Under the pieces are notes generated by a model. The model had not been told where the DNA came from and did no database searches. It saw only the letters and a list, made by a program, of their open reading frames with translations. From Cyrtodaria siliqua (taxonomy: Eukaryota > Mollusca > Bivalvia > Adapedonta > Hiatellidae): 64,000 nucleotides of DNA. A program made the translations under genes and the position numbers. Location of the stretch: NCBI GenBank assembly GCA_037043455.1, contig JAWPHD010000086.1:248001-312000 (forward strand), in the 5' to 3' direction. Positions 12,158 to 24,023 of the stretch are shown here, in pieces (the stretch's first letter is position 1; each line of letters starts with the position of its first letter).

Positions 12158-12226
12158 GGCCCGGAGCTGTGTACATCAGGTGGGAAGGAACTGTTTGCCC
12201 GAATAACACAAATACGCTTTACGATG
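12158..12226 (+). CDS. Host gene exon 2
   Basis: A pyrimidine-rich acceptor ends CTTGCAG at 12157; the donor is ATG|GTAAAT at 12226. The 69 bp are phase 1 at both ends and encode GPGAVYIRWEGTVCPNN and a few more residues. This is the conserved start of the domain (the aromatic Y-x-R-W followed by a CP pair). It joins exon 1 at a shared Gly codon. Confidence 0.75.
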
Positions 12227-12364
12227 GTAAATCATTTACATTCACTATATATTATACTATTTTGTTGAATGAGTAGTAAAGTCAACGGATACCCCGTTAC
12301 TTGGATTGAGTTGAAAGCATTGTATTTTTCATTTAGACTTTACTGCTAACAGTTAGGTCTATCT

Positions 12365-12972
12365 CTACAGCCGTAGTATATGAGCAGGTAAGTTGGATTT
12401 ACACTTCAGCCACAGTATGTGAGAGTGTCTGTGTTTGTATATCCTTAGTATGTAAAAAGACAAGTGGGTGTGTCTGTATAGCCGTAATATGTGAGAAGAT
12501 AAGTGGGTGTGTCTGTACAGCCGTAGTATGTGAAAAGACATGTGGGTATGTCTGTATAGCCGTAGTATGTGGGAAAGCAAATGGTCTGTAGCTACAGACG
12601 TAGTATGTGAGAAGATAAGTGGGTGTGTCGGTATAGCCGTTATGTGTGAAAAGACAAGTGGGTCTGTCTATAAAGCCGTAGGATGTGAGAAGATAAGTGG
12701 GGGTGTCGGTATAGCCGTAGTATGTGAATAGACAAGTCGGTCTCTACCTAAAGCCGTAGCATGTGAGAAAGCAAGTGGATCTGTTTCTGCAGCCGTAGTA
12801 TATGAGATGGTAAGTGGGTATGTCCGTATAGCCGTAGTATGTGAGAAAGTAAGTGGATCTGTTTCTACAGACGTAGTATATGAGATGTTAAGTGGGTCTG
12901 TCCGTACATACTTAGTATGTGAGAAGTTAAGTGGGTCTGTTTCTACTGCCATAGTATGTGAGAAGGTAAGTG
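12365..12972. repeat. 39 bp minisatellite
   Basis: About 15-16 imperfect copies of a 39 bp unit containing GCCGTAGTATGTGAGAAG and AAGTGGGTGTGTCTGTA. It begins 139 bp after exon 2, inside intron 2. Because 39 is divisible by 3, it creates long spurious frames on both strands. Confidence 0.9.
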
Positions 12973-13170
12973 AGTTGTTTTATTTGGTAATATATACAAA
13001 CACTATATGTCTGCGACCTTGTAATATTAATTATACCTTTAAGCAAAAACGTGTTCTGTATATTTAGTCCCTTTCTAAACCATCAATCAAAATAGTCTGC
13101 TTTGTTAGAATTCTTTTATTTCTAAATTATGCCAAATAACTTCCTTGCCATTGTTGTACTTCTCTCTTGC

Positions 13171-13171
<1 letters not shown>

Positions 13172-13220
<49 letters not shown>
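13172..13220. repeat. (AAT)n microsatellite
   Basis: About 15 consecutive AAT triplets. Confidence 0.95.
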
Positions 13221-13224
<4 letters not shown>

Positions 13225-13702
13225 TGCTTTTTTTAATGATGGTAACTCAATCAATTTTCAATTTTTTTTCTCCCTTGAGACCATCAAATGAAGAAACATG
13301 TAATACATACATGGTTATACATACATGGTTATATACATACAATAGTATACAATTCTGAAGAGTTTCCTGGTGTAAAATCAAAAGTCGTTTCATTTCATGT
13401 CTTGTTTATAAAGATTTAAGAACTTGTTTTACGAACCTTATGAATAATACTTTTTAAGTAAGACAACATTTTTTTAATCTAGCGCACCTTCTACTATCCA
13501 TCGATCTTTAAAGCTACACAGTCCCTATTTTAACTGGTATTAACTCATGACTATGAATGAGCCACGTGTGAAGCAGTTTCAAATCGACGAATACCCCAAA
13601 AGTCGGAATATAAGGCAGAAATCGATGCGTACAATTTCGCATTTTTATTTAGCCCCCGTACAGGTAACATCGGTAAATATACGGCTTCAGAATGTATTTG
13701 AT

Positions 13703-13781
13703 AAAAAAAAAGTTACCCGGAACGGGATTCGAACCCCAGTCTTGCACTTTCAAGTTTTGAAGGATGTACGTTTAACCGGGT
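13703..13781 (-). ncRNA. tRNA-like sequence with Pol III terminator (degenerate tRNA or SINE head)
   Basis: On the minus strand, ACCCGG (13781-13776) can pair with CCGGGT (13720-13715) like an acceptor stem. A B-box-like GGTTCGAATCC precedes it, and nine T residues follow at 13711-13703. The anticodon and D arms pair poorly and the A box is weak. This is probably a tRNA pseudogene or a SINE head, not a working tRNA. Confidence 0.5.
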
Positions 13782-13795
13782 CTGCCTAAAAACAG

Positions 13796-13906
13796 TAAGG
13801 ATGCGCAAAGAGGCGTAAGGTACCGTAAGGTGGCGTAAGGTGGAGTAAGGTGGCGTAAGGTGGAGTAATGTGAAGTAAGGTGGCGAAATATAGCGTAAGG
13901 TGGCAA
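13796..13906. repeat. 10 bp minisatellite GTAAGGTGGC
   Basis: About eleven imperfect units of GTAAGGTGGC/GTAAGGTGGA. Confidence 0.9.
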
Positions 13907-14729
13907 AAATATGGCAAATGAGGAGTAGCGAGCATATTTGTTGCATTAAAAAATAAAAAATAAATAAAAAGAAACAGGAAAAAATAATTGAATTCAAGCA
14001 TATTTATGTTTTAGCCTGCATATTGGAGAATTGATTAACAATTCTTTTCTTACTTTTGCATACAATATACTCCTAGATGCTATATATATATATATATTGT
14101 CATCTCTTCGTGTTAAAGTATGTTTTTAGCTTATGCCGTGGTGCTGTGTCCGTCGTCCGTCGTTCGTTCGTCCGTCCGTCCGTAGACTGCACTGTATCGA
14201 CTACTCCTCTGAAATGACAGATCAACATCAGCATGACATGGTGTTTATGCTTGTCAAAAAATATTTTGATTCGACATTAAACATGGCCTCCCGTGGCCAT
14301 CTTTGTTTACATAGAGTTATATAATAGAAACTCATTTATCTATTAAAACCCATCAGTAGAGCTTCAAGGTAATTGACCTCTTGTTTTGTTACGTTTTTTT
14401 ACTAGTTTATAATCACACATGATTACGCTTCTTTCTCTTCATGCGGTTGCTGTCTCCAGATTCAATTTATATGTAGAGGGGCCCATTAACGGCAAGATTA
14501 CAAGTACAACACCGTTTATCAAAACACTATCCAGGGGTTTAGGTCATATAATAATGTATTTGTTTGGCTTGGTAAAGCCGTTTATATTGTGTCTATAGAG
14601 TTTTGATTCTCATAACACGTACATATGTTGTAAAATGTGGCTGTTGTTTGCGGGATAGTTATTTTAATTAGCTATTTTAATGAAACCTAAAGAATCAATT
14701 GAAATATTATTGATGAAATACTTTGGTCA

Positions 14730-14931
14730 GGAAAACACGACGAATCGGCTAGTTTTTGTTGCATTAATCATTCATAATAATTCATATGACGCATTAAGGC
14801 TATACTATTTATTTTTTATAATCTAACTACTCTTCGTTTTATAGTTGTGTACCACCGCTAGCAATAAGAACCCAACATAAATTATTATTGATGACTTGTC
14901 AACAACAACACATCGAATTGTCGTGTTTTCC
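14730..14931. mobile_element. MITE with ~18 bp terminal inverted repeats
   Basis: GGAAAACACGACGAATCG at the left pairs with the inverse of CGAATTGTCGTGTTTTCC at the right (16/18). The 202 bp element has no reading frame. No clear target duplication is seen. Confidence 0.65.
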
Positions 14932-14939
14932 AGTTCAAA

Positions 14940-15479
14940 CATGTGCATAAATAGAAAGGAATGAAATAAACTGACTCAGTTTAAAAACACAATCATTGTT
15001 TAAACATTTAATCAAAGAAGTAGATCTAAAATTAATCTAAAATGAATTTATAAATCTCTGTCTCTCTCTCTCTCATTTAAACAAGTTGTACAAGTAGTTT
15101 TAGGCTAAACAAGTAGATATCAATGGTAAATATATAAAGTATATAATATACTGCTATAGTTGAGTTAAACGCTCTCTCTCTCTATCTCGCTCTGTCTCTC
15201 TCTCTCTCTCTCTCTGTCTCTGTCTCTGTCTCTGTCTCTCTCTCTTGTTTAATTCAAGAATACAAAAGTAGAAATAAGAATGAGGCTATTTATTTACATA
15301 TAGGACTCGAGCATGCTAATATATACACTACAACATATAACATTGAAGTTAAACAGGAATGCGGTAACATTTAAACAAGTTGTGCGTGAAACGTATATAC
15401 AAGACAACCATACTGTCGGTCCTCAATGAGCCATGGCCTGCCTGCTTGAGGAAGGCAGTCATATACCGACGAGTTTTCT
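14940..15479. other. Spacer with CT-rich microsatellites
   Basis: CT-repeats lie at about 15058-15076 and 15170-15245. No gene was recognised. The interrupted MULE-like frame begins at its right edge. Confidence 0.7.
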
Positions 15480-15745
15480 TTACGAGGTGCCGTCCGTTCT
15501 GCTGCCATTCTCTTTCTTTGATATGTTTTCCCCGCCATTTGGTGTTTTTGGGACGGTTAAATTACCGTTTGTTGACGTGACAGTTCTGTTATTTCGTCCT
15601 TTGTCCTTGTAGAACCTCTGAAGGTATGATTTCTGCTCAGATGTATTTTTCTGGCACCAAGTGTCAATGGAAATTGTTAGATGTTCGTATTAGTCTTTCA
15701 GTCTATAGTTCTCCATTCTTACAAGTGCCTTCTCGCAATCCTTGT
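15480..15745 (-). pseudogene. MULE-transposase-like frame, C-terminal part (split by LTR element)
   Basis: On the minus strand, from 15745 down, one frame reads KDCEKALVRMENYRLKD, a TAA, then YEHLTISIDTWCQKNTS and on to a TAA at 15482-15480. It continues the protein encoded at 28722-28985 on the other side of the LTR element. If the element and one target copy are removed, the tyrosine-lysine junction is in frame. The likely source is an old transposon gene; the MULE family is a tentative recognition from the upstream part. Confidence 0.55.
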
Positions 15746-17374
15746 TGTCACAAAATGTCACGGGTAGAGCGTATTGGTCGTTCATAGCTCTTGTAAGTTA
15801 TCGGTTACACCCAAAATCTATTGTTCGAGTTGAAACAATTTCACAATATTCATGATCTATTCATGTAACACGTAAAAGCGTGCACATTTTAAGTGGCCGC
15901 CAGAGAGGCCGTGTCATAAGTTTAGTTTTGTGCTAATGCATTTAAACGTATAGGTATATTTTCCTTAAACGGCAAAATTGTATAAGGGGCCTCTCGTGTA
16001 GTTTCAATACTGCAGATTTAGCCACGTTTGTCACGGACTGAACGGGGGAAATAATGATTTGGGCGTAATGTTTGCTATAAAACCCATTGTCTTCTAGCTC
16101 TCGCCGGGATCATCGATAGTACATTGTTGGCACAGAGATTGGACGGAAAATTTCATAGGCAACATGTGGTTAGTAGTTTTATTAAACTTTTATCGTATAT
16201 TTGTATTCAGTGGGCGGCGCCATCTTGTTTGGCGGTTACGACATCCGGTTAGCATTGATGTTTCTCAAACATAACTTTAGACTAGCATATGATTTTGAAG
16301 TTACTTTATTAGATGTAATTATTGTAATTGATCATTAATTGTAAAACAATATTAATTTGATAACAGTGGATAATAGGTGCAATAGTTAACGTTGGCGTAT
16401 AACTCAGTGATTGTAATACACGATTGTTAACATTAGTTAACAATGAGATGAGTGACAAGAATAAATGTTCGACGCGTATGCATAGCGTTGAATAATGTCG
16501 TCATTAGTTGACATGCGTGCATGCATAACTCAGTGAGTGTAATATATGAGTAATTTGATCATGTTTATATTACATGTATTAGGGGCATTGATTAACAGCG
16601 ACGTACATAGCGTATACATGGCGTTGTAGAAAATGTATACATTGCCACTCATCATTAGTACAGCTTGCATATATTGATTGAATAATGATTTGTTTTGGTA
16701 ATAATTATGCAAGATTGTTATGTTTGTCAACCGACATCTAAAACGTATGTATAATTACAGCCTAAGCCATCCAGGATATAAGCCATCCAGGGTTGGAGTA
16801 AGCCATCTAGGTTTGGATATCCAGGAGTGGAGCTAAGCTTCCACGATTAACGTTACAAGCGGTGGAGACGGTCCCCGTACCTGCGCAGCCAGGTTTTACT
16901 AACGACAACCCCCGGGACACAAGGTGGGCCCGTTACCAATCCTCACGGAGGAATATCACTCACAATCTCAGTGGAGGTTAACTATCATCACGCACAATCT
17001 CAGTGGAGGTTAACTATCATTGCATCGCGTCATCAACCCTTACAGAAGGCATTTGATGACAATCATCCATTGAATTCGCGCATCATCATCTTCATGAGCT
17101 CTCGCGCATCACAGTTATCGCGCTAGATCAACATTGTTATAGCTTTAACAACACTTTAGTGTCTTAGACATTCAGTATTTATAACAATACTAAGAACGTC
17201 TTAAACGTTCATGAGAACATTCTTTTCATAGTTCATTTGTGTATTCGCTTGTTTTTTTAAATTATTGTGTATATATTAAACAAATTTTAAAAGTTGCATT
17301 AAACTTATGTAAATGCATTCACCGTCATTGATTCTTTCCTGAGTTAGCCCAACCACTAAGGTCATCCTGTGACA
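15746..17374 (+). repeat. 5' LTR of element B (1629 bp)
   Basis: It starts TGTCACAAAATGTCACGGG and ends CCTGTGACA, with 7 bp perfect inverted termini. It contains an AATAAA near 16461 and an internal 32 bp direct duplication around 16952-17020 (CACAATCTCAGTGGAGG twice). It is 8 bp shorter than the 3' LTR owing to one indel near 16360. Confidence 0.95.
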
Positions 17375-17376
17375 AC

Positions 17377-17394
17377 TGGTGTCAGAAGTAGGAT
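17377..17394 (+). promoter_or_regulatory. Primer-binding site of element B (tRNA-Leu)
   Basis: TGGTGTCAGAAGTAGGAT starts two bases after the LTR. It is complementary to the 3' end of animal tRNA-Leu (...CCCACTTCTGACA plus CCA) at 17 of 18 positions. Confidence 0.8.
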
Positions 17395-18040
17395 TTTGGG
17401 CGACTACGGAGGGTAAGAATCAATAAGTGATCTTTATTATGATATACTAAATCTCTACTTATTATTTTAGAATTGTGTACCACCCTCTGATCCATAAAGG
17501 CGACTGTCGACGATCACGGCCACAGCTTGGAAGACAAGTCAAGACACGACAAGGGAAGGGTGAGTCCAAACTGTTGTTTTGTCCGTTCTTTCCTTGGCGC
17601 GAGGTCGCAGTGGTCTACACGAGTGGGTCTGAGGCACTTTTGCTCAATAATTTGGGTGTTTGTTTTACCTCCCTTGATATACACATAGTATCCAATTAGG
17701 TTGGCGAACAAGACGTTCTACTCATGTTGTGACACTCGAGTATACTTATATTGATGGGAGAAGTAAATATACATGTACATGTTATACACATTTCGATGAT
17801 TGTTTAAGGTTTATGTCCAATATCAAATTAAGATATTTTATGTAGTGTATATGTTTTGTGGAAGCTAGATACTATCTATACATAACCGTTAGTAGTTAGC
17901 GCTAGTACAAATGTGTATGTAACTTGTCCTATGATGATGCCCAGGTATTTACTGAGGACACAGTGACTTACCATTAGTAGTTAGTTGAGTAGAATTATTA
18001 GTGACGTGTGTATTGTAATTATTGTAGTTAGTAGTCCACA
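17395..18040 (+). other. Untranslated leader of element B
   Basis: 646 bp between the primer site and the gag ATG. No frame with gag-like features was found. Confidence 0.7.
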
Positions 18041-18939
18041 ATGTCCATAGACATGACGTCCATAAAGGATCTTACGGAAATGGGTAAGGAGTTAGGGTAT
18101 GCTGGAGAGGAGCTTAGAACCTTTGTTAAAGACGAACAGGATAGGGAAAGGGAATTTAGACTTAAGGAAAGAGAATTAGCAAAGCAGGAAAGAGATGAAG
18201 AAAGTAGACTAGTTAAAGATAAGCTAGAATTAGAAAGTAGAATAGCTAAAGAGAAGCTAGAAACTGAGAAAGATAGGTTAGAAGTAGAAAGTAGAATAGC
18301 TAAAGAGAAGCTAGAATTCGAAAGTAGGTTAGCTAAAGAGAAGCGAGATGAAGAAAGTAGATTAGCCACAGAGAAGCTAGAATTAGAAGGCAAGTTAGCT
18401 AAAGAGAAGGTAGAATTAGAAAGTAGAATAGTAAGGGAGAAGCAAGAGTTAGAACATGAGAGGTTCGAAACAGATGGTAGACTAGCTAAGGCTAAGATGA
18501 TAATGGAAAGGGAGCCAAAAGAGTTTGAGCATAAGTTAGCTTTAGAGTTGGAAGCAGCTAAGACACATAGTAAGGAAAGTAAAACTGAAGGGAAAGATAG
18601 TTATTCTGGGAAGTTAAAAGGTTCGAAGTTACCATACTTTGATGCTGACAAAGATAACATGGACAGTTACTTGTTACGGTTCGAGCGTTATGCTGAGTTA
18701 CAGGAATGGACCAAAGATAAGTGGGCAGTTCATTTAAGTGCGTTATTGAGAGGCAAGGCCTTAGATGTATTTTCTAGATTACCTAGTGTAGATGCTCTTG
18801 ACTATGACAAGTTAAAGGATGTTCTTTTAAAGAGATTTGAATTAACTGAAGAAGGTTTTAGAAAGCGGTTTAGAGCTTGTCTGCCTGAGAAAGGCGAGTC
18901 ATTTATTCAGTTTATTAGTAGGTCTAGAAATTACTTAGA
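18041..18939 (+). pseudogene. gag of element B, N-terminal part
   Basis: ATG at 18041 starts about 300 codons. Residues ~25-180 are a strongly charged Lys/Glu heptad-like stretch (repeated ESRIAKEKLE-type units), a long coiled coil. After that comes a retrotransposon-gag capsid-like region with KLPYFDADKDNMDSYLLRFE, WAVHLSALLRGKALDVFSRL and FRKRFRACLPEKGESF. The frame is cut by LINE insertion at 18940; the continuation is at 23004. The N-terminal coil encoded by near-identical short units could expand or contract by slippage. Confidence 0.85.
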
Positions 18940-19209
18940 TGAATGAATGAATGAATGAAAGTCTTTATTTACAGAGGGTAACCCAATTAGTATAAACTAA
19001 TCTTCCTTGGGGCCCTCTAAAGCAATATTTACATACATACAAATACATAATTATATAGCAATATAACAATCAGCATAACACATTCAAAGTTAGCATTATT
19101 CATAAACATGATCAACATGATAACAATGTTACACAACAACATAATACATACATATGGCGGCAGAGTTTAACTTACAGACTTACATATGGCCATATTTACA
19201 ATTTTAGCT
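18940..19209 (-). repeat. LINE 3' untranslated region and TTCA tail
   Basis: The ORF2 stop lies at 19210. The untranslated tail ends in AATAAAGACTT followed by four to five TTCA units. Such short microsatellite ends are typical of CR1/L2 elements. Confidence 0.8.
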
Positions 19210-21387
19210 TTATGACTGTTGATTCGAATTTATCCACTTAGTATAATTTACTGCGAAACTTTTAATACTTTCGCTCTGTCTTATTTCATTTGGAATGTTA
19301 TTCCATACTTTTACCCCAGAGTAAGACATACTCCCTTTAAAAAGTTCTATATTTGGTTTGGGTATTAAAAAATCCGATTTATTTGAAGAACGTAAATGAT
19401 TTGGACGCCTGACATTGTAATTGAACATATTTTGAATATATGACGGGACTGCATTTTGCGATACCCTGTACATAAATTTGGCTTTATGAAGTGAAACCCT
19501 CTGTTCAATATTAAGAGAATTAATTATATTTAAAGCCTCGCTTAAAGTGGTATATTGTTCACCTAGAAAGATACGACATGCTCTTCGTTGTAATCGCACT
19601 AAAACCTGGATATTTGATTGTTTTGTACTACCCCAAATGATACTACAATAGTCAAGATGTGGTTGGACATAGGCTTTGTAAAACATTATTCTATAATTAA
19701 CAGGAATAAATACTTTAATTCTTGATAATAGCCACAAATTACTAGATATTTTCTTCCTAAGAAATTTTATATGCGTATCCCATTTAAGGTTTTCATTTAT
19801 ATATATGCCAAGAATTTTATCACCTGTTGTGATTTCCAGATTTAAGTCTTTATATTTCAAATTTAGAGGTTGATTAACTAATCTTGTCCGTTTCTGGGGT
19901 GTCGTTATCAATATTACTTTTGTTTTTGAAGCATTTAATACCATACCATTGTTTAGACACCATGTACTGACGTTATTCAAAGCAGCTTGTAAATTCATTT
20001 CAACTTCTAATTTAGATTTATTTATGTCATATATTGTAGTATCATCTGCATACATATCAACGTTTGAAACATTATCCTGTACATACATAGGCAAGTCATT
20101 TATGAATAAAATAAATAAAAGAGGCCCTAGAATAGACCCTTGCGGGACCCCGCATGTCGTAATTTGCTTATCAGAGAGAACACCGTTTAAGTTCACCGCT
20201 TGAGTTCTATTTGTAAGATAAGACTTGAACCATTTAATAGTATTATCTCCACATTTGTAAATTTGTAATTTTTTTAATAGTATTTCGTGGGAACATAAAT
20301 CGAATGCTTTAGAAAAATCTAACATAACAACGCCTACAAATTCTCCATCATTTAAAGCTGTTAACCATTTATCTATCATACATACTAATGCTGTTTCGCA
20401 GCTATGTTTTTTTCTAAACCCACTTTGGGATTTACATAATAATTTATAATGATTAAGGTAATTAACAAATGAATCATGCACATGTTTTTCAATCAATTTT
20501 GAAAGAGTAGGTAAAATTGATATTGGCCTATAGTTATTTACATCATTTGATGAACCTTTTTTAAATAAAGGATTAACTTTTGCGCATTTCCATTCATCTG
20601 GGAAAACACCTTGTTTTATACTACAATTTATAACATACGTAAGACTATTTGATATAACATCGGCTGATAATTTTAAAAGTTTTGGCCCTATTTGGTCAAG
20701 TCCTGTAGCTTTGGATACATCTAAATTATTTAACATTTTACGCGTTTGGGATTCCGTAATCAGAGGAATGTGAAAATACATATGATCAGGAACTTTTCTT
20801 TTTACAAAATCATTTACTTTATCAAAAGTTGAAGTTGGAATAGGTTCTTTTAAGTTAGCGGCTACGTTTACAAAAAAGTTATTAAAAGTATTTGCAATAT
20901 CTTGGTTATCAGTAATATCTATTCCATCTTTATGAATGCTTTTTATTAAATTACAGTTGTTTGTCTTTTTTGTAGACGCACCATGTTCTTTAAATATTTT
21001 CCAAACTGTTTTAGGGTCTGATTTTCCTTCCTCAATTTTTCTTTCATAATATTCTTTTTTAGAATCATCTATCAATGTACAAACTTTATTTCTTGAAACT
21101 CTGTAGTTATCCATATCATTTTTAGCCTTAAATTTATCACGTTCTTTAATTTCATCTAAAATATCAGGTGTAAACCAATCTGGTTGCTTTATGTGTTTAA
21201 CTCTGTGAATTCTAATTGGGACGTGATTATCTACGACACTTGAAAAATTAGACACCCAAGTGTGAAGTACTTCATTAGTATCAGTGTTGTTTAGATTACC
21301 CCAGGGGATGCTGATAAGATCTGATAAAAATGACTCCTCTGAAAATGACCTAAATGATCTGTATTTTATAAAATTATGTAAATTGAT
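19210..21387 (-). pseudogene. LINE ORF2, reverse-transcriptase part
   Basis: In frame from 21387, the region opens with the linker ending FLSDLISIPWGNL and continues through the RT. Motifs seen: NNYRPISILPTLSK, SGFRKKHSCETAL, VVMLDFSKAFD, GVPQGSILGPLLF and the catalytic MYADDTTIYD. A C-terminal region with YVQPHLDYCSIIWG and an intact end follow. No further stop occurs over about 700 codons. The catalytic aspartates are intact. This part is in the same frame as the endonuclease part but separated by the TAA at 21388-21390, so full-length ORF2 cannot be made without suppression. Confidence 0.9.
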
Positions 21388-22263
21388 TTATTCTTTATAA
21401 TTTAACTTTCTTGTACATAGGATCGGATAATGATCGCTAATTCCTATTTTGGGCACGCTTACATTACATATATTTTGATCACAATTAGTATAAATGTGGT
21501 CTATTAAAGTTTTTGAAGTTGAACATTCACGCGTCGGCTGCTTAATTAACTGTTTTAATCCTAGTGATAAAATATAGCTAGACCATTCATCATTTATTTT
21601 GGAATTTAATAAATCTCGATTTATATCGCCTAAAATTAATATTTCTTTTTCTTCAAGTTGAACCTTTTCTATATGAGTGTCAAATATTTCTTTCCATGCA
21701 ACTTTAGATTCTGGATGCCTGTAAAGTGAACCAATTAAAACAGATTTACATTTAGTTGGCATAATTTCTAACCAAATTATTTCTATATCATCTCCTTCTA
21801 AATCTAATCGTCGTATGCAATTTACGTTTTGTTTTACATATACTGCCAAACCTCCAATGCCATTGAATAAACGGTCGCGACGAAAAGGTACTTGATATCC
21901 ATCTATATGAAATGTTTCTGTTTTATGGTTTTCATTGAATTTCGTTTCACTTATACCCATTATATCTATTTTGTTTTTCTTAGATGTTAGCATTAATTGT
22001 AATTCATCAAATTTAGAAGACAGTCCAGCTACGTTTAAATGACCGATGGTTAAACCTTTTTTATTATTTAATCCTAAATTAGTTAAATTTATGTGTTCCG
22101 AAATATTTAAGATAGTAGCGTTAGAGTTTTCATAAACATTTGGAAAATTGTCACAATTACACTCAATTTCTTGGCAAAGTGTGCATATATGATTTAAAAC
22201 ATCATAACTATTTTCATGATCAAATACATTTGGAATATAATGTTCGGCTTCATTGCCATCATC
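21388..22263 (-). pseudogene. LINE ORF2, endonuclease part
   Basis: An APE-type endonuclease. It starts with GLTIGHLNVAGLSSKFDEL at about 22051-21995, then GISETKFNE (catalytic Glu), GDINRDLL and a C-terminal ISDHYPILC (catalytic Asp-His). It ends at a TAA (21388-21390) that interrupts a frame clearly continuing into the RT. Upstream, the same frame runs back without any ATG to the TAG that ends ORF1 (22266-22264). The first in-frame ATG is within the endonuclease, after its first catalytic Asn region, so the start of ORF2 translation is unclear. Confidence 0.88.
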
Positions 22264-23003
22264 CTAGTTCCAACATCGATCCTGTTTATGTCCCACGAGC
22301 CCGCACCCACAACACTTGACAGGAGCCCTGTGCCGACAGTCCTCTGTCGCATGGCTAGATTCGTCGCAATTCATGCATCTATTGTGGTGACGCTGTCCCC
22401 TGAATGGGTGTCGTCTATATTGCCGATTTGATTGGTGCCCAAAAAAGTTTTGTTTGTCTGGGAACACACATTTGGTGTAATCTTCAACGATCGGTGTAGA
22501 CGTGTGAAAAGTCGAAAGTAAGCGCTTAGTGCCTGGCCGAGATAGGTGAATAGTGTCATGTTCATTTAGATAGCGCATCAACAATTTACCGTTTTGATCA
22601 TGGAATGCTCTGTAACAGTCTACAATTTCAGTTTTATGATGAATAGAAAGTCGCTCTATGATCTTGTTAATTGGATTGACATCCACATCTCCTCTTGGGG
22701 CAATTTTACTTAAAATAAGTTTGCACTCTTCATTTCCGGCTTTTATTAGCGCAATTAGCTGGTCATACTTTTCTTCTATCAACTCAAAGTGTGTAGTCCT
22801 GGACAGGTCATTCCCGCCTATATATATAATGAATGTGTGGAATTGAGTCAGATCATACATTTCAATGTCTCTAATTAGCGTGTTTATTGTTGCACCTGAC
22901 ACGGAATGTTTGTGTAAGTTGTTTTTAAGACCCTTAACATTCACTCCATGCAGTATAGAATCTCCCATCATTAACACCTTTTTCCCTGAGTGTGATTTAT
23001 CAG
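22264..23003 (-). pseudogene. LINE ORF1, esterase plus two zinc knuckles (5'-truncated)
   Basis: The frame enters from the truncation point without a start codon. It encodes an SGNH-type esterase with MGDSILHG (catalytic Ser), YIGGNDL (Gly/Asn block) and a late DTIHLSRPG (Asp-x-x-His), then two CX2CX4HX4C knuckles, CMNCDESSHATEDC and CCGCGLVGHKQDRC. It ends with TAG at 22266-22264. ORF1 esterases are characteristic of CR1-group LINEs. The N-terminal part of ORF1 is missing, consistent with 5' truncation at insertion. Confidence 0.88.
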
Positions 23004-24023
23004 TTAGAGTTAGGGAAGGTAGCGCAGACTTATCAGGGCCTCATATATTTCTTGTTGCGGGACCAGCTATTCAATGTTTGTAGTAGAGATCTGTTCTTAT
23101 TTCTTAAAGAAAGAAAACTAACTAGTGTAAATGAAATGGCAACTCAAGCAGATCAGTTTGCCGAGGCTAGAGGTGGAGCTCATAATGTAGTGTCGAAAGA
23201 CAGAACTTTTAGAGATAGGCAAGGGGACGATCATAAACAGAAAGGGCAGAGTGGAAACTATAGAGGTGGAGGTAGTTCGATGGGTTCTAGGGTAGGTAGC
23301 AATAGTGGTAACATAGGTAGACCTTTTATTCGTTGTCGTCACTGTAATGGGAATCATGCTTCACATGAGTGTAGGAAAGCGGTGAAAGTGTCCGCTATCG
23401 TAGACAATTTCAGTGAAAATAGTAGAGGGGACAACAATGTAGGGAGTCAGAACCAAGGTTTTAACAACCCATGGAATTTCGGTAGAGGTAGAGGTGGTCA
23501 AAACCGAGGTAGAGGTAGAGGCAGAGGTAGTAATAGTCCGGTTATTAAAACCGAGAGTAGTAGCTGTTGTGTTAAAGCGGATGGTTTAATGGCGAAGATC
23601 GGAACATGTCTCTTTCCGTATGCAAATCTTCCAACGGCAGATGGTAGAGTGAATGGCACGGACGTAATTGTAATGAGGGATACAGGTTGTACAGGTGTGG
23701 TAGTTAGGCGTAGTTTAGTTACGGATGATCAGTTGGTAGGTAAACAGTCACCGTGTATGTTGTTAAATAAGTCGGTAGAGCACGTGCCAATAGCGAGAAT
23801 AGATGTAGATACACCTTTCTTTAAAGGGACTACAGAGGCACTATGTATGGACGACCCGATGTATGATTTAACGATAGGGAACATAGATGGTTCAGAACTT
23901 CCGGTAATGTCCGATTTTAGAAGTAGCATAAGTAATGCCGTAGAGACTAGAGCGCAGGTTCAGAAGCAAGCTCAGGCTTATAGAAAATTAAAGGTTCCTG
24001 CAGCCGTAGGTGATATATCTTAA
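23004..24023 (+). pseudogene. gag C-terminal part and protease of element B
   Basis: The gag frame resumes with ELGKVAQTYQGL directly after the LINE. It contains Gly/Arg-rich stretches, a zinc knuckle CRHCNGNHASHEC with CX2CX3HX4C spacing (about 23332-23370), an RG-rich segment (about 23480-23535) and a retropepsin active site MRDTGCTGVVV (about 23670-23705). Gag and protease are in one frame. It ends at a TAA (24021-24023) that lies inside what should be continuous pol. Confidence 0.85.

Larger units (their letters stand above)
18940..23003 (-). mobile_element. CR1/L2-like LINE inserted in gag (5'-truncated)
   Basis: A minus-strand non-LTR retrotransposon of about 4064 bp. The left end carries the 3' tail, a (TTCA)n microsatellite preceded by AATAAAGACT. 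The right end is truncated inside ORF1. It is flanked by TTAGA at 18935-18939 and 23004-23008, which is the target duplication: dropping the insert and one copy leaves the gag frame uninterrupted. ORF1 (esterase plus zinc knuckles) and ORF2 (endonuclease plus RT) point to the CR1/L2 group. ORF2 carries one internal TAA. Confidence 0.92.

Noticed and set aside
12365..12972. CRISPR-like array appearance of the regularly spaced repeats
   Set aside because: No unique spacers between repeats; these are head-to-tail minisatellites in an animal genome.
12365..13067. Overlapping repetitive reading frames in the 39 bp minisatellite on both strands
   Set aside because: The unit length is a multiple of three, so open frames on both strands are automatic; no start, splice or domain evidence.
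13703..13781. Functional tRNA gene
   Set aside because: Weak A box and badly paired D and anticodon arms; kept only as a tRNA-like relic.
19949..20203. Plus-strand frames inside the LINE and integrase regions
   Set aside because: They are antisense shadows of the long minus- or plus-strand coding frames.
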